64,000 bases of DNA, taken from positions 1 to 64,000 of the forward strand of contig JAHCAK010000021.1 in the NCBI GenBank assembly GCA_019634955.1, written 5' to 3'. The notes below the pieces were generated by a model, which ran no database searches, was not told the origin of the DNA, and saw only the letters and a program-made list of their open reading frames with translations. The number at the start of each line of letters is the position of its first letter. Within the stretch, counting starts at the first letter, position 1. Of the stretch, positions 25,030 through 34,862 are shown one piece after another. Origin of the DNA: Burkholderiales bacterium. Lineage in GTDB: Bacteria > Pseudomonadota > Gammaproteobacteria > Burkholderiales > Usitatibacteraceae. The translations under genes and the position numbers were made by a program.

Positions 25030-26652
25030 GTGGGCACGACGCTCGCGACCGCCTTGCTGGAGGCGCTGGCGCAGGCCGGCGCGCGCGAGGTCTTCGGCAT
25101 TCCCGGCGACTTCGCGCTGCCCTTCTTCGACGCGCTGGAGTCCTCCGGGCGGCTGCCGCTCTACACGCTCTCGCACGAGCCCTCGGTGGGCTTCGCGGCC
25201 GACGCCGCGGCGCGCATCCGGTGCGCGCCCTCGGTCGCCGCCGTCACCTACGGCGCCGGCGCCTTCAACGTGGTGAACGCGGTGGCTTCCGCCTTCGCGG
25301 AGAAGTCGCCCGTGGTGGTGATCTCCGGCGCGCCCGGCACGCGCGAGCGCGGCTCGGGCCTGCTGCTGCACCACCAGGCGAAGACGCTCGACTCGCAGTA
25401 CGAGATGTTCCGGCAGGTGACCTGCGACCAGGCGCGTCTGGACGACCCCGCCACGGCGGGCGCCCGAATCGCGCGCGTGCTCGCCAGCGCGCGGCGTTAC
25501 GCGCAGCCCGTGTACCTGGAGCTGCCGCGCGACTGCCTCGGTGAGCCATGCGCGCCCGTGTGGGCCGAGCCCGCGCCGCCGGTGGACGAGGAGGCGCTCG
25601 CGGCCTGCGCGGAGGAGATCCTCGCGCGGCTCGCGCAGGCGAAGTCGCCGGTGCTCATGGTCGACGTCGAGGTGCGCCGCTTCGGGCTCGAGGCGCAGGT
25701 CGCGAAACTCGCGAAGCGGCTCGCGATCCCCGTGGTGACCACGCTCATGGGGCGCGGGCTCCTCGACAACGCCGACGCGCCGCTCGTGGGCACCTACCTC
25801 GGGCTCGCCGGCACGCCGGAAGTCTCCGCGCTGGTGGAGGATTCCGACGCCCTCCTGATGCTGGGCGTGATCCTGAGCGACACCAACTTCGGCGTCTCGG
25901 CGCGCCGCGTGGACCTGCGCCGCGCCATCCAGGCGCTGGACGGGCGCGTGACCCTCGGCTTCCACACCTACGCGGACATGCCGCTCGACCGCGTGGTCGC
26001 CGCGCTGCTCGCGCGCGCGCAGCCGCTCGCGCAGGCGCGGGCGGTCGCGCCCGTCGCCGCGCCGCGCGGCCTCGCCGCGGACGAGGGCGCCATCGAGCCG
26101 CTGGACATCTCCCGGGCGCTGAACGACCTCATGGACGCTCGCGGGCGCATGCCCGTGGCCACCGACGTGGGCGACTGCCTCTTCACCGCCATGGATCTCG
26201 TGCAGACCGACCACGTGGCGCCGGGCTACTACGCCACCATGGGCTTCGGCGTGCCCGCGGGCCTCGGCGTGCAGGCGGCGAGCGGGCGGCGGCCCGTGAT
26301 CCTCGTGGGCGACGGCGCCTTCCAGATGACGGGCCTCGAGCTGGGCCACTGCGCGCGCCACGGCTGGGACCCGATCGTCGTCGTGATGAACAACGGCGGC
26401 TGGGGCATGCTCTCGGCCTTCCGCCCGGAGGCGCGCTACAACGCGTTGGGCACCTGGAACCTCGCGCGCGTCGCGGACGCCCTCGGCGGCGCCGGGCACC
26501 TCGTGCGCACGCGCGCCGAGCTGGCCAAGGCGCTAGCCACCGCCCACGCCAACCCGGGCCGCTTCCACCTCCTCGACGTGCGCCTCGCCCCCGGCGCCCT
26601 CTCCCCCACCTTGCGTCGCTTCACCGACGCCGTCTCGCGCCTGCACGGCTAG
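25030..26652 (+). CDS. ThDP-dependent 2-keto acid decarboxylase (indolepyruvate/phenylpyruvate decarboxylase-like)
   Basis: A 540-residue thiamine diphosphate enzyme from GTG 25030. The N-terminal domain has the activating Glu in SHEPSVGFAADA and the His-His pair of pyruvate/indolepyruvate decarboxylases (LLLHHQAKTLDSQYEMF). The C-terminal domain has the ThDP motif GDGAFQMTGLE...NNGGWGM. HH and the gap of about 25 residues in the ThDP motif favour a decarboxylase over acetolactate synthase. Substrate (indolepyruvate, phenylpyruvate or other aromatic/branched keto acid) is undetermined. It starts 6 bp after the second SCP2 gene; a shared operon is likely though the link to quinone synthesis is unclear. 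Confidence 0.88.
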   Translation: MGTTLATALLEALAQAGAREVFGIPGDFALPFFDALESSGRLPLYTLSHEPSVGFAADAAARIRCAPSVAAVTYGAGAFNVVNAVASAFAEKSPVVVISGAPGTRERGSGLLLHHQAKTLDSQYEMFRQVTCDQARLDDPATAGARIARVLASARRYAQPVYLELPRDCLGEPCAPVWAEPAPPVDEEALAACAEEILARLAQAKSPVLMVDVEVRRFGLEAQVAKLAKRLAIPVVTTLMGRGLLDNADAPLVGTYLGLAGTPEVSALVEDSDALLMLGVILSDTNFGVSARRVDLRRAIQALDGRVTLGFHTYADMPLDRVVAALLARAQPLAQARAVAPVAAPRGLAADEGAIEPLDISRALNDLMDARGRMPVATDVGDCLFTAMDLVQTDHVAPGYYATMGFGVPAGLGVQAASGRRPVILVGDGAFQMTGLELGHCARHGWDPIVVVMNNGGWGMLSAFRPEARYNALGTWNLARVADALGGAGHLVRTRAELAKALATAHANPGRFHLLDVRLAPGALSPTLRRFTDAVSRLHG

Positions 26653-28043
26653 CGGCCGCCGCGCCAGGTCCAGTCGACGAGCGCATCCATGGCGGGCTGC
26701 GCGCGGTTGGCGTTGTCGTGGTTGGCGATCATGACGACGACCCAGCGCTCGCCGTTCTCGGCGAGGACGAAGCCCGCGACCGCCTGCACGCCGGTGAGCG
26801 TGCCGCCCTTGAGGTGGGCGGAGCCGGCGGAGGCGCCATTGCGCAGCTTGAAGGTGCCGTCGACGGCGAAGAGCGAGAGCGAGGCGACGAGCTCAGGCAT
26901 CACGGGCGATGCCCACGCCGCGCGCAGGATCGCCGCCAGCGTGGCCGGGGCGATGCGGTCGGTGCGCGAGAGCCCCGAGCCGTTCTCGATCGAGAGCCCG
27001 GGGGCGTCGATGCGCCTGGCCGCGAGCCAGTCGCGCACGAGGCGCGCGCTCGCCGCGTACTCGCCCGGCCCGCCGCCCTTCTCCGCGGAGAGCGCGAGGA
27101 AGAGCTGTCGCGCCATCACGTTGTTGGAGAACTTGTTCATGTCGCGCACGAGGGCGCCCAGGGGCTCCGACTCGAAGCGCAGGAGGAGCGAGGCCCCCGC
27201 CGGGGCCGCGCCCGCGCGCACCTTGCCGAGGAACTTGCCGCCCGCCTCGCTCCACAGCCAGCGGAAGGCGGATTCCGTGTAGCGGTCCGCGTCGAAGACG
27301 GAAAGCGGCCAGGTCTTTTCGCCGCACTCGGACGGGTAGGTGCCGGAGAAGACCACGGTCGCGAGGAGGCCGTTCTCCTCGACCTCGTACTGCAGCCCGC
27401 GCCGCCAGTTGTTGCAGGGCCCGGCCACCGCCTTCACGCGGCTCGCGATCTCGACGTTGGGGAAGTCGGGCTCGCCCAGCACGCGCACGCCCGTGCCCGC
27501 CGGCACGAAGCGGAAGTCGACGGCCTTGAAGTTCACGAGCAGCGCGTCGGGGCCCACGTTGTAGGCGCGCCGCGACTCCCCGTCGAACTTGCCGGGGTCG
27601 TGCGCGGCCGGGGCGAAGTACGAGCGGTCGAGGATCACGTCGCCGCGGATCTCGCGCAGGCCCCGTGCGCGCAGCCGGCGCACGAGCTGCCACAGCCGCT
27701 CGTAGGTGAGCTTGGGGTCGCCGCCGCCCTTGAGGACGAGGTCGCCCGCGAGCACGCCGCCGGACACCTCGCCCGCCACGAGCGCGTCCGTGCGGAAGGC
27801 GTGCGCGGGGCCCAGCAGGTCCAGCGCCGCGAAGGTGGTGACGAGCTTGATCGCGCTCGCGGGGTTCAACGCCCGGTCGGCATTGTGCGAGACGAGGCGC
27901 CTGCCGCCGGCGACGGGCTCGACCACGACGCCCACCGCGGACTCGGGCACGCCCGCCTTCGCGAGCGCCTCGCGCACGGGCGCGGGAAGCTGCGCCGCGG
28001 CGAGCGCGGGCACGAGCGCGAGGGCGGCAAGCAGCGCCCTCAC
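26649..28043 (-). CDS. dacB: D-alanyl-D-alanine carboxypeptidase/endopeptidase, PBP4 type
   Basis: A 464-residue peptidase family S13 enzyme that trims peptidoglycan peptides in the periplasm. Signal peptide about 1-18. The nucleophile motif is SAIK in LNPASAIKLVTTFAAL and the second motif is SNN in MNKFSNNVMARQL. The usual KTG triad reads K-G-G here (AHLKGGTLTGVQ). GTG 28043 overlaps the bioA stop (GTGA); a second in-frame GTG lies 6 bases upstream. Its stop overlaps the convergent decarboxylase stop by 4 bp. Confidence 0.92.
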   Translation of the reverse strand: MRALLAALALVPALAAAQLPAPVREALAKAGVPESAVGVVVEPVAGGRRLVSHNADRALNPASAIKLVTTFAALDLLGPAHAFRTDALVAGEVSGGVLAGDLVLKGGGDPKLTYERLWQLVRRLRARGLREIRGDVILDRSYFAPAAHDPGKFDGESRRAYNVGPDALLVNFKAVDFRFVPAGTGVRVLGEPDFPNVEIASRVKAVAGPCNNWRRGLQYEVEENGLLATVVFSGTYPSECGEKTWPLSVFDADRYTESAFRWLWSEAGGKFLGKVRAGAAPAGASLLLRFESEPLGALVRDMNKFSNNVMARQLFLALSAEKGGGPGEYAASARLVRDWLAARRIDAPGLSIENGSGLSRTDRIAPATLAAILRAAWASPVMPELVASLSLFAVDGTFKLRNGASAGSAHLKGGTLTGVQAVAGFVLAENGERWVVVMIANHDNANRAQPAMDALVDWTWRGGR

Positions 28044-29362
28044 GCGCACGCCCCCAGTTCGTCGGCGATGGCCGTGCCGGCCCTCACGAGGACGGCGAAG
28101 GCCTCTTCGTCCGTGACGTAGGGCGGCATGAAGTAGACGGCGTCGCCGATGGGCCGCAGCAGCGCCCCCTCGCGCATGGCGATCTCGAAGGCGCGCGCGG
28201 CGAAGCCCGCCCCGGCGCCCGCCACCTCGAAGGCCCAGATCATGCCGAGGCGCCGCCACTCGCGCACGGCCGGGTGCCGCGCGAGCGGGGCGGCGATCGC
28301 GTCGAAGCGCGCGGCCTTCCCGCGGTTGGCCTCGATCACGCGGCCTTCCTCGAAGAGGTCCAGCACGGCGAGCGCGGCGCGGCAGGCGAGCGCGTTGCCG
28401 GTGTAGGAGTGCGAATGCAGGAAGCCGCGCGCCACCGAGTCGTCGTAGAAGGAGGCGTAGACCTCGTCGGTCGCGAGCACGCAGGAAAGCGGCAGGTAGC
28501 CGCCGGTGATGCCCTTGGAGAGGCACAGCAGGTCGGGCGCCACGCCCGCCTGCTCGCAGGCGAACATCGTTCCCGTGCGCCCGAACCCGGTCATGATCTC
28601 GTCGGCGATGAGCAGCACCCCGTGCCGGTCGCACAGCTCGCGCGCAAGCGCGAGGTAGCGCGGGTGGTACATGCGCATGCCGCTCGCGCCCTGCACCAGC
28701 GGCTCGACGATGAGCGCGGCCACCGTGTCGCCCTGCGCCTCGAGGAGCTTCGCGAGCGCGCCCGCGGCCTCGTCGGCGCAGGCCTCGCACTGGAACTCCT
28801 TGCTGCCGGCGTGGCGCGCAGGGAAGGGCGTGACGAGGTTGCGCCGGAGCAGCGGCACGTAGGTGTCGCGGAACACCGGCACGTCGGTCACGGAGAGCGC
28901 GCCCACGGTCTCGCCGTGGTAGGCCCCCTCGAGGTGCACGAAGCGGTTCTTTTCGGGGTGGCCGCGGTTGGCCCAGTGGTGGAAGGCCATCTTGAGCGCG
29001 ATCTCGGTGGCGCTCGCGCCGTCGGAGGCGTAGAAGGCGTGGCCCAGCCGCCCCGGCGCGAGCCTGGCCAGCCGCTCCGAGAGCGCCACCACGGGCTCGT
29101 GCGTGAAGCCGGCGAGCATGGCGTGCTCGAGGCGCCCGAGCTGGTCGGCGAGCGCGGCGTTGATGGCGGGGTTCGCGTGCCCGAAGAGGTTCACCCACCA
29201 GGAGCTCACGCCGTCGACGAAGCGGCGGCCGTCGAAATCCTCCAGCCACGCGCCCTCGCCGCGCGCCACCGGCACCAGCGGGAGGCGCTCGTGCGCCTTC
29301 ATCTGCGTGCAGGGGTGCCAGACGGCGGCGAGGCTGCGGGCGACGAGGTCGCGGTTGTCCAC
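28040..29362 (-). CDS. bioA: Adenosylmethionine-8-amino-7-oxononanoate aminotransferase
   Basis: A 440-residue class III PLP aminotransferase that makes 7,8-diaminopelargonate in biotin synthesis. Signatures are WHPCTQMKAHE, FVDGVSSWWVNLFGHANP, the Asp in LLIADEIMTGFGRTG and the PLP-lysine in CLSKGITGGYLPLS. GTG 29362 is chosen because GGAG lies 8 bases upstream; GTG 29371, which overlaps the upstream stop, is an alternative. No other bio genes are in the window. It is followed without a gap by dacB. Confidence 0.94.
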   Translation of the reverse strand: MDNRDLVARSLAAVWHPCTQMKAHERLPLVPVARGEGAWLEDFDGRRFVDGVSSWWVNLFGHANPAINAALADQLGRLEHAMLAGFTHEPVVALSERLARLAPGRLGHAFYASDGASATEIALKMAFHHWANRGHPEKNRFVHLEGAYHGETVGALSVTDVPVFRDTYVPLLRRNLVTPFPARHAGSKEFQCEACADEAAGALAKLLEAQGDTVAALIVEPLVQGASGMRMYHPRYLALARELCDRHGVLLIADEIMTGFGRTGTMFACEQAGVAPDLLCLSKGITGGYLPLSCVLATDEVYASFYDDSVARGFLHSHSYTGNALACRAALAVLDLFEEGRVIEANRGKAARFDAIAAPLARHPAVREWRRLGMIWAFEVAGAGAGFAARAFEIAMREGALLRPIGDAVYFMPPYVTDEEAFAVLVRAGTAIADELGACA

Positions 29363-29367
29363 GGGGC

Positions 29368-29718
29368 TCACTCCGGCGAGAGCCGGTTCACCTGCGCCGC
29401 GAGCGCGCTGGTGGCTTCGGTGGCGAGCGGCTCGAGGCTGTCGAGCGGCATCGAGCCGGGGCCGTCGGCGGAGAGGTGGCAGAGCGCCGTGAAGAGCGTG
29501 CGCACCTCGACGGTGCCCAGCGCCTCGGGGCGCGGCGCGGGCACGATCGCCGGCCCGCTCGCGTCCAGCGCGATCGACACGCCCGGCGAGAGCAGCCCCC
29601 CCGAGCCGTTGGCATTCCAGTACGAGACGAGGCGGTCGAGGATCATCTCCTCGAGCTCTCCCTTTTCCCGCGGTCCCAGCAGTGGCATCGGCGTGGCGCT
29701 TCCGGCGGCGTGCGTCAC
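29368..29718 (-). CDS. Hypothetical protein upstream of bioA
   Basis: A 116-residue protein starting MTHAAGSATPMPLLGPREKGELEE. It has an amphipathic helix (EMILDRLVSYWNANG) and an Ala/Leu-rich C-terminal helix, with no membrane segment or known motif. Its stop is only 6 bp before the bioA start, so it is probably the first gene of a bioA-dacB operon. Codon use is like that of its neighbours. Family unknown. Confidence 0.65.
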   Translation of the reverse strand: MTHAAGSATPMPLLGPREKGELEEMILDRLVSYWNANGSGGLLSPGVSIALDASGPAIVPAPRPEALGTVEVRTLFTALCHLSADGPGSMPLDSLEPLATEATSALAAQVNRLSPE

Positions 29719-29897
29719 GGCATTTTATCGCGTCCTCCCGCGCCTCCCGCGCCGCCGCTGGCAACCACCGCGCGCGAGTGCTAGCAACACGGGCGCGGAT
29801 TTCCATGCCATGAATATCCGCGCACGCAACTTGCTTCGCCTTGTGGCGATCGGTCAACGCGGCCCCTTTCTTTCGAACCCCAAGGAGGAACCGGACC

Positions 29898-30530
29898 ATG
29901 CAACTGCTCGACACCATCGAGACGCAGCTCATCGCCAACCGCCTGCCCCTCGTGGGCGTGAGCGTGGCGGCGGTGCCCTACGCCAACACTCCCTTCGTGG
30001 TCACGCTGCACTGGCACGGCTTCGTCGAGACGCGGCTCGCCGACGTGACGGACGCGAACGTCGTGGCCTACCAGCCGGTGCCCAGCTCGGCGCTGCAGGT
30101 GAACGACCGCTGGGACCGCTTCGAGGAGCTGGAGCACGCCGTGCTCGACGTCGCCTGGGAGCTGGGCTCCTGGGACCTCGCGCGCCGCGAGGCGCCGCCC
30201 TTCATCCGCCCCGGCTCCACGGCGCAGGAGTCGCTCGAGTGCATGGGCGCCTTCGGCAACATCCCGATCGCGATCGACGGCCAGTTGCCGGTCGTGGCCG
30301 AGGTGCCCGACGGCGAGGAACTGATCGACACCGCCGGCCGCTCGGGTTACGTGCAGTGGCTCTTCCGCCCGGTGCGCGGCGGCGTGTGGGCGGAGGTCGC
30401 GGAGGACCTCACGCTGGAGTCCGGCGGCTACCGCAACCCGCCGTGCCCGCTGCTCGCGGCGCCGACGAAACCCGGCACTTCGCGCCGCGTCGTGTACCAG
30501 TTCGGCAGGAGCGACCGGCTGCTCGCTTGA
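29898..30530 (+). CDS. Conserved-looking hypothetical soluble protein
   Basis: A 210-residue protein from ATG 29898 with a strong AAGGAGGA ribosome site (29882-29889). It begins MQLLDTIETQLIANRLPLVGV; beta-rich segments (FVVTLHWHGFVETRL, SGYVQWLFRPVRGGVWAEV) and no signal peptide or membrane helix follow. It is divergent from the bioA operon across 179 bp, where I see no clear regulatory motif. No family recognised. Confidence 0.75.
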   Translation: MQLLDTIETQLIANRLPLVGVSVAAVPYANTPFVVTLHWHGFVETRLADVTDANVVAYQPVPSSALQVNDRWDRFEELEHAVLDVAWELGSWDLARREAPPFIRPGSTAQESLECMGAFGNIPIAIDGQLPVVAEVPDGEELIDTAGRSGYVQWLFRPVRGGVWAEVAEDLTLESGGYRNPPCPLLAAPTKPGTSRRVVYQFGRSDRLLA

Positions 30531-30597
30531 CGGCCCGCAAGGCTCCGGGCAGGGGCCGGTGACATGATGGGGTGCCCGACGCTCCATCCGCGCCCCC

Positions 30598-31431
30598 ATG
30601 TCCCTCAAGCCCGGCGACCACGACCTCTCCATCGCCTCGCCGTGGTCCCTTGGCGAGCGCGCCGGCCTCGTGGTGCTCGTGTTCCTCGTGCCGGCCATCC
30701 TCGTGCTCGACTTCGTGGCCGGGCGCGAGATCTCGCTGCACTTCTTCTACGTCGTGCCCGTGGCGCTGGCCGCCTGGGTGCTGGGGCAGGGCACGGGGAT
30801 CGCCATCGCGGCGGCGGCCGGGGCGTCGTGGGCGTTCGTGGCCCTCGCCTCGCGCGCGCCCGACCAGTCCGCCTTCGCGCTCGCCTGGGACATCGCGGCC
30901 ACCTTCGCCCTCTTCGCGTTCGTGGCCTTCGTCGTGGCGAGGCACCGCCGCTTCGTGGACGGCCTGCATGCGCTGGCGCGCGTGGATGCGCAGACCGGCG
31001 CGCTCGCGAGGCGCGAGTTCGACCGGGTGCTGGAGGCCGAGGCGCGGCGCGCGAGGCGCTACAAGCGCCCGCTCGCCCTGGTGCTGCTGGAGCTGGGCCC
31101 GCGCAGGAACGAGCCCCGGCGCTTCCTCGAGGCGGCCTCGCGCACGCTGCGCGATCGGGTGCGCGAGGGCGACTCGGTCGCGCTCGTGGCCCCGCGGCGC
31201 TTCGGCATCGTCCTGATCGAGTGCCGCGCGCCGGAGCCCGCGCTGGTGGTCGAGCGCCTTCGCGAGGGGCTGAAGGCGAACCTGCAGGCGGGCGACGCGG
31301 ATCTCGCCGTGTCGGTCGTCCTCTACGGCGGCGGCGCGCCCACCTCCGGCGCGGAACTCCTCGCCGCGGCGATCCGCGAGCTGGGCTTCGCGAAGCCTGG
31401 CGCGCCGCTCGCGCAGGTGCGCCTCGACTGA
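30598..31431 (+). CDS. Membrane protein with degenerate GGDEF domain
   Basis: A 277-residue protein: four hydrophobic helices (about 22-115) followed by a GGDEF-like domain starting at ARVDAQTGALARREFDRVL. The catalytic GGDEF loop is replaced by APRRF (VALVAPRRFGIVLIEC), so diguanylate cyclase activity is very unlikely. Such domains can still bind nucleotides or act as receptors. It stands alone and converges with the gene at 31436. Confidence 0.82.
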   Translation: MSLKPGDHDLSIASPWSLGERAGLVVLVFLVPAILVLDFVAGREISLHFFYVVPVALAAWVLGQGTGIAIAAAAGASWAFVALASRAPDQSAFALAWDIAATFALFAFVAFVVARHRRFVDGLHALARVDAQTGALARREFDRVLEAEARRARRYKRPLALVLLELGPRRNEPRRFLEAASRTLRDRVREGDSVALVAPRRFGIVLIECRAPEPALVVERLREGLKANLQAGDADLAVSVVLYGGGAPTSGAELLAAAIRELGFAKPGAPLAQVRLD

Positions 31432-31435
31432 ATCG

Positions 31436-31993
31436 CTACAGGGGCTTCCGGATCGTCATTGCGCCGCGGATCTTGCCGGGGGTGTAGCCGGTGGCCTTGT
31501 CCTGCGGGTAGAGCGCGGCGAGCTTCTCCTTCACGGCGGGCGAGAGCCCTTCCGCGGGGCCGTGGCACTTCACGCACAGGTCCAGCGTCGGCAGCGCCTT
31601 CATGTAGCGGTAGCTCTTCTTGCCGTCTTCCGCGACCACCTCGCCCTTCTCCAGCGTGGCGGGCGATTCGCCGGCGGCGGCGCGGCGGTCGAAATCCTCC
31701 AGCACCGCGCGCTCCCAGGCGTCCGGCACGGCCTTGGGGTTGCGGTTGCCGAGGCTCACGCGGCGGATGGCCCACCCGGTCTGGGCGGAGGCGGCCTTGG
31801 CCATCTCGGGGGCCTTCTCGCGGCAGACGCCGATGGCGCCTTCGGGGCCGCTCTTCTCGATCTCGGCCGTGAGGACGGCCAGCAGCTTCGGCGGGACGGA
31901 GGTCGCGACCTTGCGGGCTTCCGGCAGGAGGTCGTCGGCGGCGAGGGCGGGCAGGGCGGCGAGAAGGGCGGCGGCGAGGAGGGTCCGTTTCAT
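31436..31993 (-). CDS. Exported DUF3365 (Tll0287-like) c-type haem protein
   Basis: A 185-residue periplasmic protein. Signal peptide (about 1-18), helical domain with CREKAPEMA and WAIRRVSLGNRNPKAVPDAWE, then a single haem c motif CVKCH (about 136-140) and IRGAMTIRKPL at the end. This is the DUF3365 family, known as a haem-binding sensor or stand-alone redox protein. I chose ATG 31993, in front of the signal peptide. No partner kinase is adjacent. Confidence 0.87.
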   Translation of the reverse strand: MKRTLLAAALLAALPALAADDLLPEARKVATSVPPKLLAVLTAEIEKSGPEGAIGVCREKAPEMAKAASAQTGWAIRRVSLGNRNPKAVPDAWERAVLEDFDRRAAAGESPATLEKGEVVAEDGKKSYRYMKALPTLDLCVKCHGPAEGLSPAVKEKLAALYPQDKATGYTPGKIRGAMTIRKPL

Positions 31994-32156
31994 GGGTGTC
32001 GTCCGGGAGGATGGAGGGGCGGGCCCGCCGGGCGCGACGCGGGGGCCATCCCCCATCTAGCCCCGGACCCGGGTGGGGGGGCAATAACCCCGGCGGGGCA
32101 CTCCCGGGGGGTAGTACCGTGAGCGCCCACTTACGCGGGGTTCGGGGGCCCCGGGG

Positions 32157-32211
32157 TTGAACTCCGTCCCGGTCGGCCCTATTATTAGCACTCGCCGCGG
32201 GTGAGTGCTAA
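32157..32211 (+). promoter_or_regulatory. groESL promoter with perfect CIRCE operator
   Basis: TTGAAC (32157-32162), 17 bp, TATTAT (32180-32185) form a near-consensus sigma-70 promoter. A perfect CIRCE element, TTAGCACTC-N9-GAGTGCTAA (32185-32211), overlaps the -10 end and start site. HrcA binds CIRCE and represses until heat or unfolded protein titrates GroEL. No hrcA gene is in the window. Confidence 0.93.
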
Positions 32212-32287
32212 TGCCCGCCATTTTCGCGCCAGGGAGCCCTTCCCTGCGAGCCAGTCCGAAACATCCAGTCAACCGAGGAGTAGAGAA

Positions 32288-32575
32288 ATGAAACTGCGTC
32301 CGCTGCATGACCGCGTGATCGTCAAGCGCCTGGAAGAGGAGAGGAAGACCGCCTCCGGCATCGTCATCCCCGACACCGCCGCCGAGAAGCCCGACCAGGG
32401 CGAGGTGCTCGCCGTGGGCCCCGGAAAGAAGAACGAGGAAGGCAAGCTCTCCCCCGTCGACGTGAAGGTCGGCGACAAGATCCTCTTCGGCAAGTACTCG
32501 GGCACCACCGTCAAGATCGACGGCGAGGAGCTCCTGGTGATGCGCGAGGAAGACATCATGGCCGTCGTGGCCTGA
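32288..32575 (+). CDS. groES: Co-chaperonin GroES
   Basis: A 95-residue GroES, starting [18 protein letters not shown], with the mobile loop [10 protein letters not shown]. It forms the heptameric lid of the GroEL chamber in the cytoplasm. It lies 44 bp upstream of groEL, under the CIRCE-controlled promoter, with GAGGA ahead of ATG 32288. Confidence 0.98.
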   Translation: MKLRPLHDRVIVKRLEEERKTASGIVIPDTAAEKPDQGEVLAVGPGKKNEEGKLSPVDVKVGDKILFGKYSGTTVKIDGEELLVMREEDIMAVVA

Positions 32576-32607
32576 GCGTCCCCCCCCTTTCAGACCGAAT
32601 TCGATAG

Positions 32608-34272
<1,665 letters not shown>

Positions 34273-34283
34273 GGCACTCCCTT

Positions 34284-34322
34284 CACCCCGACCCTCTCCT
34301 GAGGGAGAGGGGTCGGGGGTGA
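34284..34322. repeat. CCCTCTCC/GGAGAGGG palindromic intergenic repeat
   Basis: An imperfect inverted repeat directly after groEL: arms around CACCCCGACCCTCTCC and its mirror, separated by TGAG. Repeats with this core are widespread in intergenic DNA of GC-rich proteobacteria. It may form a first hairpin on the groEL mRNA. Confidence 0.5.
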
Positions 34323-34348
34323 GGGCGATGTTCCTTGCCCCACAATTG

Positions 34349-34378
34349 AAGAACCCCGCTTCGGCGGGGTTTTTCTTT
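34349..34378 (+). terminator. groEL terminator (copy 1 of a duplicated 30-bp element)
   Basis: ACCCCGC-TTCG-GCGGGGT followed by TTTTTCTTT: a textbook Rho-independent terminator. The 30 bases 34349-34378 are identical to 35479-35508. Confidence 0.9.
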
Positions 34379-34401
34379 TGGCGCGTCGTCAGCATTGACG
34401 C

Positions 34402-34518
34402 CAGATCGGCGCGCAGCCCGAGGCGACGCTGCTCTGCCAGGTCGTCGCGCGGCACTTTCCGGCCTTTCGCGAGCTGCGCGAAGAGGCTGGGTGGCCGTTG
34501 CCCGCTCACGTCAAGGTC
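34402..34518 (+). pseudogene. Remnant of an IS91-like transposase N-terminus
   Basis: In the gap between groEL and the antitoxin gene, one frame reads GAQPEATLLCQVVARHF, then PAFRELREEAGWPLPAHVKVE. That resembles the zinc-binding N-terminus of IS91-family transposases (ATLLYQVV...HFPAF...GRPLP). No start or catalytic domain follows, and the frame dissolves before the toxin-antitoxin promoter. The call rests on pattern recall alone. The gap 34273-34613 otherwise holds two hairpins. Confidence 0.4.
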
Positions 34519-34554
34519 GAGGATGACGGCGCCGGTTGCCGCGGGCCCGGCCTC

Positions 34555-34608
34555 TCGACAGTCCCGCCAGGCGTGACTACAATGACAGCATTGAAATCAT
34601 TGACGTCA
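34555..34608 (+). promoter_or_regulatory. Toxin-antitoxin promoter and operator
   Basis: TCGACA (34555-34560), 17 bp, TACAAT (34578-34583): one mismatch each from sigma-70 consensus. Downstream lie an AATGA...TCATT dyad (34581-34601) and a perfect TGACGTCA palindrome (34601-34608), just before ATG 34614. Such dyads fit autoregulation by the RHH antitoxin-toxin complex. Confidence 0.55.
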
Positions 34609-34613
34609 CTCTC

Positions 34614-34862
34614 ATGGCCACCATCACCATCCGCGGCCTCGATGACCGCACGAAGAGCAACCTGCGCCTGCGCGCCGCGCGGCATGGCCGCTCAATGGAA
34701 GAGGAGGCTCGAACCATCCTGCGCAACGCGCTGACGGCGGAGGCGCCGGACGCGCCGGACCTGGCCGCGGCCATCGGGGCGAGATTCCGGGCGCTGGGGG
34801 GCGTGGAACTCGACACTCCGCCCCGTGGAGCCATCCGCAAACCTCCCAAGCCCCCGCGATGA
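34614..34862 (+). CDS. FitA-like ribbon-helix-helix antitoxin
   Basis: An 82-residue protein starting MATITIRGLDDRTKSNLRLRAA, with the Arc-type helix GRSMEEEARTILRNAL and a flexible Pro-rich tail (TPPRGAIRKPPKPPR) that probably wraps the toxin. FitA-type antitoxins neutralise PIN-domain RNases and repress their own operon as a complex. Its stop overlaps the toxin start by 4 bp. Confidence 0.9.
   Translation: MATITIRGLDDRTKSNLRLRAARHGRSMEEEARTILRNALTAEAPDAPDLAAAIGARFRALGGVELDTPPRGAIRKPPKPPR

Noticed and set aside
29719-29897. FNR-type box in the divergent bioA/29898 region (CGATCGGTCAA)
   Set aside because: Half sites are only partly matched, the spacer is 3 not 4, and no -10 stands at 21 bp.
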